A stretch of DNA of 64,000 nucleotides from assembly GCF_041146795.1 (NCBI RefSeq), contig NC_135167.1:1813454-1877453 (forward strand). Direction: 5' to 3'. This document shows, in pieces, positions 58,385 through 64,000 of the stretch. This DNA comes from Maylandia zebra (lineage: Eukaryota > Chordata > Actinopteri > Cichliformes > Cichlidae). Positions within the stretch are counted from its first letter, which is position 1, and each line of letters starts with the position of its first letter. Position numbers and translations under genes: made by a program. The notes under the pieces were generated by a model, which was not told where the DNA came from, made no database searches, and saw nothing but the letters and a program-made list of their open reading frames with translations.

Positions 58385-61300
58385 CTGCAGCGCAGGTGGG
58401 AAAACAAAAGCAGACATGAGGTCTGAGGTCCTGCACTTGGTCCTTTTTTGCTTGAACATTCCCCCTGAGGTTACCTGTCTCTGGAAGCGCTGCATTTCAC
58501 TCCCCGTGACAAACTCCTCATCAAACTCCAGCCCAGTGTCGTCTTCACCCCCACCCAGCATGCACAGCCTGCGCTCGGCCACTTCCTGTTTAAATCAAAT
58601 CGCAGTAATACAAACATATCCTGTACAGCTGTGGAAGGTGCCACACTTCAAAATCATCACCTAAAAGTTTCAGAGTTAAATAAAGTGTTCATGTTACAAA
58701 GCATTACTTTCAGCTTTATTGTACAGGTGCATTCTGGGAGGTGTGGTTTATTTCCTCTACCTCGTGGTTGGAGTTCAGGAGGATCACCCTGATATCAGTG
58801 ATGACCCCCCAGCTCTTGTGGCCCTGCAGAACCAGGTCACTGGGCTCCACCTCCACCTCAGCGCCTGCTGCCCAGATCTGACAGGTAAACGCACACGAAC
58901 ACGCACACACACTTTCATTGTGTTTACAGTGATTACCAGTGGCGGTCAATAAGTCTTCCTACAATGTTAAAGGACTCACAGTGAGTGTCTGCCCACCAGC
59001 CAGGACGCAGGAGGCGGGAATGTGAAAGGTGATGTCTCCAGCGCCGGGGTAAACCCGCCGGACCACCCACCCACCCAGAGACTGCTCCTGGAAACAAATG
59101 AGAAACAAATTAAAGAGTCATCATCTCGACCCTAAAATGGGTTTTCTCAAACTGCAGAGCACGCCATCGTGACCCTGTAGAGATTAAAAAATAATAATAA
59201 TAATAATAATTGTTTGCACATATTTTACATGAAGGCTGCTCCAACACCAGCTAGCTTAATGTCCTGAGATCATTATATATTATTAAATGTAATTACAGAT
59301 GAATTACTGCAGTGCTGAACGGGTCGGGGTGGGCTGTGGAGCTGGGTCAGTGAGTGATGGAGCGCATGAAGAACCCGGGCGGGTTGCTGGCTCTGTGCAA
59401 TATTGACATTATTGTAGTTCATGTAACAGTTTTTCCTCCCACTAATGGAAAGTTACACAAAATCGTTAACAGCAGTGTGCAGGAGGTCATCGGAAGCAGA
59501 CCGCTCCACTGAGAGCGCCACGCCACACTGACCCAAGCTGGTCGTGCATCCCTACACAATTAAACCCACAGGCATGAAAACATGCAGCCAAGGCAGAAGC
59601 AGCAAAACCTGCAGTTCCTCCAACATCCAGCAGAGGGAGCAGCGACTCCATCACAGGTGTTAAACATGTTTACAGCCTGATACACAAGCTGCTACATTCC
59701 CCCTGTGCTAACATCTGTATGGGGAGAATATTTTATTTCTAAATAGCAATATTACAGTTTGCCTTATTAGGGGCGTGGCCTACTTGACTGACAGGCGAAC
59801 AGTGACAGCTGTAGCTGCAAGCTGTCTGCTAGGCTTCACCTCTGCAGACCCTGAACTGGACCTCTGGGCGTGTTTGTGCTGCTTTTAATGAAATCATGTG
59901 ACCAATAATGCATGTTCTGCATCCAATACCAAGCTGTCAAACATCCTCCAGCTTGACCCGAGGCTTTACAACCCGTAAAGACTTACTTTCTCTGAGTTGT
60001 TCTTCAGTCGAACATATTTTCCATCCACGTCAATCTCTTCTACACTCACGGCGCCGCGCTCCATCGAACGACTGGACATTTTGTAGGCGGGCGAGCTCCC
60101 CGACTCGCCTTCGTATTTCCGTTTCTTCCCTCTGGGCTTTCGGCCGCTGTGCTCGTGCATTCGAGGTATGGATGTCCGCTGCGAGGGGCTGGGCGACAGC
60201 TTAAACCTGACAGGAAACAGAAACAACCATGGGAGCAAAAACACCTGAGACCCAGGACCCCTCCACTCACACGCAGCCATACCTCTGCTCCTCCACCTCC
60301 AGCATCTTCCTGTAGGCACTGATCTCCACGTCCAGAGCTACCTTCACATCCATCAGGTGCTCGTAGTCCTCCAGCTGACTGAACATCTGGGTTCTCATGT
60401 TGAGCAGCTCCTGCTCCTTCTGACTCAGTTTGTGGTGCCAGACTTCCCGCTCCTTGTCCAGAGTCCTCTCCAGGTCCTGGAAGCGGTTCTCCAGAGAGAT
60501 TTTCTGACAGAGAGAGGGGGGAACATTAAGACGAAGAGCGTTTCCCTCCACATCAGAGGCTTTTTCTCATTTTGGTGCAGAAACTGCAGGAAACTTGGAA
60601 GCTGCACTGACGAGCACAGACCTCCCCCAACTCACTTCTTTTCTGCACTGCTGCAGCTGCGAGCTGAGGGTCTCCACTCGGACCTTAGTGGCGTCCAGCT
60701 CGTCTTTTGTGGCCGAAGCCACGCCGTTCTTCTCCAGCGCATCCTGCTGGGCGTTGTGTAGCTGTCGGGCACAAAGCAGCGTGAAACACATTTTTTAATA
60801 TCGGAAAATAATCCGTGAGCAGCTCTAACCTTTGAGCCGAAAACCCGGTCGATCTCTTCTTTGTACTGCTGAAGCTGCGACTCGCTGTCCTGCCGCAGCT
60901 GCTGCATCGCCTCAGCCAGTTTGCCTTCGAACTCCCTCCTCCGCCCTGAATCCACCTCCACCAGGCGGCTTTCGTGTCTGCTTCGGATCTCCAGGATCTC
61001 CTATTTCAAAAACAAAGAGGTGAAACGGTGACGTGAAGATGCGCCAACCTGAAAATGTAGAAACTGGCAGCAGCCCGAGTTACCTGCTCACTGATGTTCT
61101 TGTGCAGTTCGAGCTCCTCTTTCAGTGTTTGCACCTGGTTCTCCGTTTCGACTCGCCGCAGCATCTCAGAGCTCAGCTGGTTCTTGGTTTCTGCCAGCAG
61201 AGCCTCCAGCTGGTGACACAAATAAGACGAACGTCAGAGCTGAGGGACTGACTGCACCTAACGTTGGACGATTAGGATTTTCAAATATCCGATTAGTGAC

Positions 61301-61990
61301 AAACCATGAAGTTTGGGACCAATTTCCTAATTTTCACAGACACCGGTTGCAGGAATGCACTTTAACGCCACTGAATTTATTCAGAAGTTCAGCCGTCTTC
61401 ACATCACTTCAGCCCCCGATGAGCTCAGAGCTGTGCGACCACCACAAACGGCAGCGCGGACAGACAGCCGAAGCCTGCCGGATTTCACTTCTTACCTGCG
61501 TACATCGCCATGGTAACTCGTGCTGTGAAGCCAGCCTGCTGCGGGGCAGGTGACGCTCAATCAGCCCAGTTACAGATTCAAGAGTAAGTGAAATTATAAG
61601 AGCGCTGAAACAGATGAAGCCTGATTGGTGGGCTGAAGCTAACGTGCAACCATTCATGTTTCAGATTCTACTTTTCAAGCTAAGCCAGGATTTCCTCACA
61701 TCCTGTCAGACCCAACGGCGCAGGCTCGTTTTCATGTCCCTCGCCGCAGGTGAGACACGACGTCTCCGACGAGGATAACTGGTTGGGGCGTTCCACGCAC
61801 GCTGCACAGTTTAACGGCGGCTGCCCTTCTTACTTGTTCGAGCTGGCTCTGCAGGTCGGCGAGGTCGCCGTTGAGTCTGCGGTTCTCCGACTGCAGTTTG
61901 GTGAACTCTGCGTCCTTCAAGCTCAGAGTCTCCTCAGCTCTCCTCAACTGGGCCAGCGCATTGGTCAGATCGCCCTCCTTCTTCTGGTGC
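58349..61990 (-). CDS. lmnl3: Nuclear lamin, lamin-L3-like, exons 2-11 (5' end outside window)
   Basis: Exons in transcript order: 61834-61990, 61084-61209, 60830-61000, 60636-60761, 60283-60503, 59987-60206, 58980-59087, 58761-58877, 58475-58585, 58349-58384. The first five lengths (157, 126, 171, 126, 221) equal those of the lamin A gene exons 2-6. The product covers rod coils 1B-2B ending ISAYRKMLEVEEQR, a nuclear localisation signal (RKPRGKKRKYE), an Ig-fold tail (SVEEIDVDGKYVRLKN to NSNHEEVAERRL) and an unusually short end, PKRKKKCCSVS, whose CSVS is a CaaX box for prenylation. Lamins polymerise under the inner nuclear membrane. The Ig fold is more divergent than fish lamins A, B1 or B2, so lamin L3 is inferred by exclusion. 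The head and coil 1A exon was not found before 64000. Confidence 0.88.
58475..58585 (-). CDS. lmnl3: Lamin tail exon (acidic)
   Basis: 37 codons, EVAERRLCMLGGGEDDTGLE onwards, ending FQRQ at donor GTAACC. It holds the last Ig-fold strand and an acidic stretch typical of B-type lamin tails. Confidence 0.87.
58761..58877 (-). CDS. lmnl3: Lamin Ig-fold exon
   Basis: 39 codons, IWAAGAEVEVEPSDLVLQGH, then KSWGVITDIRVILLNSNHE. The usual SPPTDLVWK of lamins is altered here. Confidence 0.9.
58980..59087 (-). CDS. lmnl3: Lamin Ig-fold exon
   Basis: 36 codons, EQSLGGWVVRRVYPGAGDIT to GGQTLT. 108 bp, the same length as the corresponding lamin A exon. Confidence 0.9.
59191..59210. repeat. (TAA)n microsatellite in lamin intron
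   Basis: AATAATAATAATAATAATAA, about seven units. Confidence 0.9.
59609..59909 (-). repeat. Dispersed repeat family R1, copy d (inverted)
   Basis: Full-length match to 50805-51124 in the opposite direction, in the 900-bp lamin intron between 59087 and 59987. It shows an insertion/deletion between the CACGCCCCTAATAA block and the core. Confidence 0.85.
59987..60206 (-). CDS. lmnl3: Lamin exon: rod end, NLS and Ig-fold start
   Basis: Begins FKLSPSPSQRTS (phosphosite-like SPSPS after the rod), then RKPRGKKRKYE and SVEEIDVDGKYVRLKNNSEK. Donor GTAAGT. Confidence 0.92.
60283..60503 (-). CDS. lmnl3: Lamin exon: coil 2B end
   Basis: KISLENRFQDLERTLDKERE onwards, closing with ALDVEISAYRKMLEVEEQ, the intermediate-filament helix-termination motif. 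Confidence 0.94.
60636..60761 (-). CDS. lmnl3: Lamin exon: coil 2
   Basis: 42 codons of heptad coil, LHNAQQDALEKNGVASATKD onwards, ending CRKE at GTGAGT. Confidence 0.92.
60830..61000 (-). CDS. lmnl3: Lamin exon: coil 1B end, linker, coil 2A
   Basis: 57 codons, EILEIRSRHESRLVEVDSGR onwards to EEIDRVFGSK. Confidence 0.92.
61084..61209 (-). CDS. lmnl3: Lamin exon: coil 1B
   Basis: 42 codons, LEALLAETKNQLSSEMLRRV onwards to HKNISEQ. Confidence 0.92.
61834..61990 (-). CDS. lmnl3: Lamin exon 2: coil 1B start
   Basis: HQKKEGDLTNALAQLRRAEE onwards to LQSQLEQ, the counterpart of lamin A KKEGDL. It enters in phase 2, so the codon is completed by the missing exon 1. Confidence 0.92.
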
Positions 61991-62045
61991 CTGAAAGAGA
62001 CGCGAGCACAACGTTATCGGTCGTGTGATACCAGCTGCTGCCCTC

Positions 62046-64000
62046 CAATGGCGTGTCCAGCGGGGTGGCCTGGGGGGGCACAGGCCACCCCCCCAACCAG
62101 ACTGGCCACCCCAGGTGCCACCCCAAAGGCAAAACAATAAAATTCAATCAAATATCAAATGTCCGATTATGTTTTCACGGTGAAGCTCAGATATCCGAGT
62201 GTAAGTGAATGCAGCATCCTTCTGCGCTATGTGCATCACGTTAGCAAAGGTAGGAGAGCCAAGCACGAAAGACGGCACTGCAGGAAACAATTTTTCGGTG
62301 AAAGAAAATGAGGACAGAATAAATGTCCCGGTAAGTAATATCAAGTTTGTTGAGTTTAGTAAACTTCGGTGAAATTAGAATACCAAGGAAAAAAATAACA
62401 CTTATAGAATTATTGCAGCCGTGGAATATTTCAGACAGTATGCTACTGAGGGCAGCTAACATAAGAGTTATGAGTTATAAGATATAATCTAAGTCGTAAC
62501 ATTGCTGTATGGAGCTGCAGATTTGGTTGCAGGTTAACATAGCTGGACTGGCCATCGGGCTTATTTGACTTATTTTTTATTTTTTTTGTAACGGCATGAA
62601 CAATGAGAGGTGGTGGATTGGCCAGATGCAGGTCGATGTGTAGAAATAACTCCGTTGTTTGGTGGTGGCTATGGCGGGGCTTCCACAGAGGCAGCAGGTG
62701 GATGAGGGAAGGGGAGGCAGGAGGAGAGCCCCGAGGCAGCCGCCAGTCCGAGTGTCAGGTGAACTGAACTTCAGGTAAGAAGTTATGACCTGCAGTCTAT
62801 CTGGGTCAGATATAAACCAAGTTTAGGTGGAGTTTATTTTCGTTGTGCTGACTTTTTACTGTCAGTTGCAATAACTCGTACTGCGTTCTAGCCAGCTTGG
62901 AGTTTTTATACAGCTGGGTGGTGCTATGATGTTACTGATAGTGAACTTTATTTTATTCATAAGGTTAGTAGAGTTGCCAACGGCTCCTTAAAAAAATGGA
63001 ATGGTCCCTCATTCAGAGAAAATATTACACGTTTCGTATTGAGCTGAGAAGAGACGCAGTTTGTCCCGAACTTCAGCTAGAATGGAAAAAAGACACAAAG
63101 CTGGATTTATTCTGTCGTTATGCTGCACAGCTGCCTCTTCTTCTCTCATTCTCCCCCTGCCTCTCCTGTTGCTACTTCAATCATGAAACTGATCAATGAT
63201 CAGCTGATCGGCTTTTCTCTCTTGTTTATTTATCTCCCACTTTGCGCCAGAAACAGGAAACCAGCGGATGTCGCGCTAAACAACAGCAGCACGTTTAAGC
63301 TTGATCAGCTGTTGTTAGAATGTATTTAATATTAATTTCTAGTATCAGCTGATGTTTGCTGGAGCCACAGCTGTAAAGCTGCTGGTCATGATGTCGGTTT
63401 GGATATGTGGTGAGAGGGAAACATGAAGATGAAACCAGGAGATGTCCTTACTGAATCATCAGAGCTGAACAGGTGATGGAGAAACAGGTTTACCTTTTAG
63501 GTGACATGAATGAGTTGAAGTTATGAACTGTTTCTGAGAGACAAATAACACCAGGATCCTTTTTTATGTAGCTGACAGCTGGTAACTGTGCAGGGGCGGG
63601 TCTAGCAAAGTGTTGCCAGGGGGCCAGGTAGGGCATTAACAGGGAGAGGTGGGCACAAAGAAATACTTTTCTTTCTTATTCTCATTTAAATATCTAGCTT
63701 TTATTAAATAATTATCTAAATCTTACAACCAAAGTTTTTATCTGACGTAAAATGTATAGAAATCATACATATACCAAAAAGACTGTACATCACTGTCACC
63801 ACAGCGTTTGTTTTCATTCAAAGTCTTTATGGCTTTACTACCTGGTGGGCCGGTCTGTAGTCAAAATGCCCGATTTTCTGTCCCAGTCCAGCCCTGCAGG
63901 TTATACTGGCAGTGTCACCATGCCAGCTGACTGTATTTCATCATCAGCCAGTGTTGTTCTTTATCAATATTACCAAAGTTTACCATAAGGCAGCATAGAA
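62046..64000 (-). mobile_element. Composite hAT element, copy 2 (inverted, runs off the window)
   Basis: Begins at CAATGGCGTGTCCAG, the same terminus as the right end of copy 1, and follows copy 1 backwards to about its position 2170 at the window edge. It lacks the nested 1374-bp hAT: the empty target ATACGAAA is at 63032-63039 (complement). The internal terminus-like CAGGGGCGGGTCTAGC is at 63591. The possible left target duplication is CTGCCCTC (62038-62045); its partner lies outside. It sits in lamin intron 1, opposite to the direction of copy 1. Confidence 0.85.
62671..62774 (+). other. Exon-like open segment carried by the composite hAT (copy 2)
   Basis: The same ATG-to-GTAAGA segment as 4773-4876, again 34 codons plus two bases, MAGLPQRQQVDEGRGG onwards. 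It lies antisense to the lamin gene. No product is recognised. Confidence 0.35.

Overview
The window is vertebrate genomic DNA, almost certainly from a ray-finned (teleost) fish. It has split genes with GT/AG introns and fish-type gene families: endophilin-A3, a delta-type connexin, a MARCH2/3-like E3 ligase and a lamin-L3-like lamin. It is also crowded with fish-type repeats (L2-like and Rex/Babar-like LINEs, Tc1-like elements, hAT elements and MITEs). No bacterial, viral or CRISPR features were seen. Species cannot be fixed from the sequence alone.

Layout: 1-16 kb is repeat-rich. A Tc1-like transposon (1249-5825) is split by a 3.9-kb hAT-type element (1632-5498), which is itself split by a second hAT element (3131-4504). 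Then come a decayed class C GPCR-like pseudogene (about 7955-8560), an L2-like LINE with an intact 1028-residue endonuclease/reverse transcriptase (9802-12888), and another hAT element (14812-16163) ending just upstream of the next gene. 16.4-39.2 kb is sh3gl3 (endophilin-A3, + strand): nine coding exons give 351 residues, with an 18-kb first intron full of repeat fragments. 43.07-44.23 kb holds a single-exon connexin (- strand, 385 residues). 50.4-54.5 kb is a four-exon MARCH2/3-like RING-CH membrane ubiquitin ligase (+ strand, 247 residues). 58.3-62.0 kb holds exons 2 to 11 of a nuclear lamin (- strand); its first exon lies beyond the window. 62.0-64.0 kb is a second, inverted copy of the composite hAT element, inserted in lamin intron 1.

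The four host genes are not a pathway. sh3gl3 acts in membrane curvature and endocytosis, the connexin in gap junctions, the MARCH protein in ubiquitination of endosomal and plasma-membrane cargo, and the lamin in the nuclear envelope. The neighbourhood is informative as a paralogon: in human, MARCHF3 lies next to LMNB1, while MARCHF2, LMNB2 and SH3GL1 share chromosome 19p. Here a MARCH2/3 relative, a divergent lamin and SH3GL3 sit together, which suggests a fourth copy of the same ancestral block that mammals have lost in part.

The most notable structures are the three-level transposon nest, whose last step is proven by an empty site in the second hAT copy; a hAT composite with three end-like sequences that carries a conserved exon-like segment; and two long palindromes at repeat boundaries.
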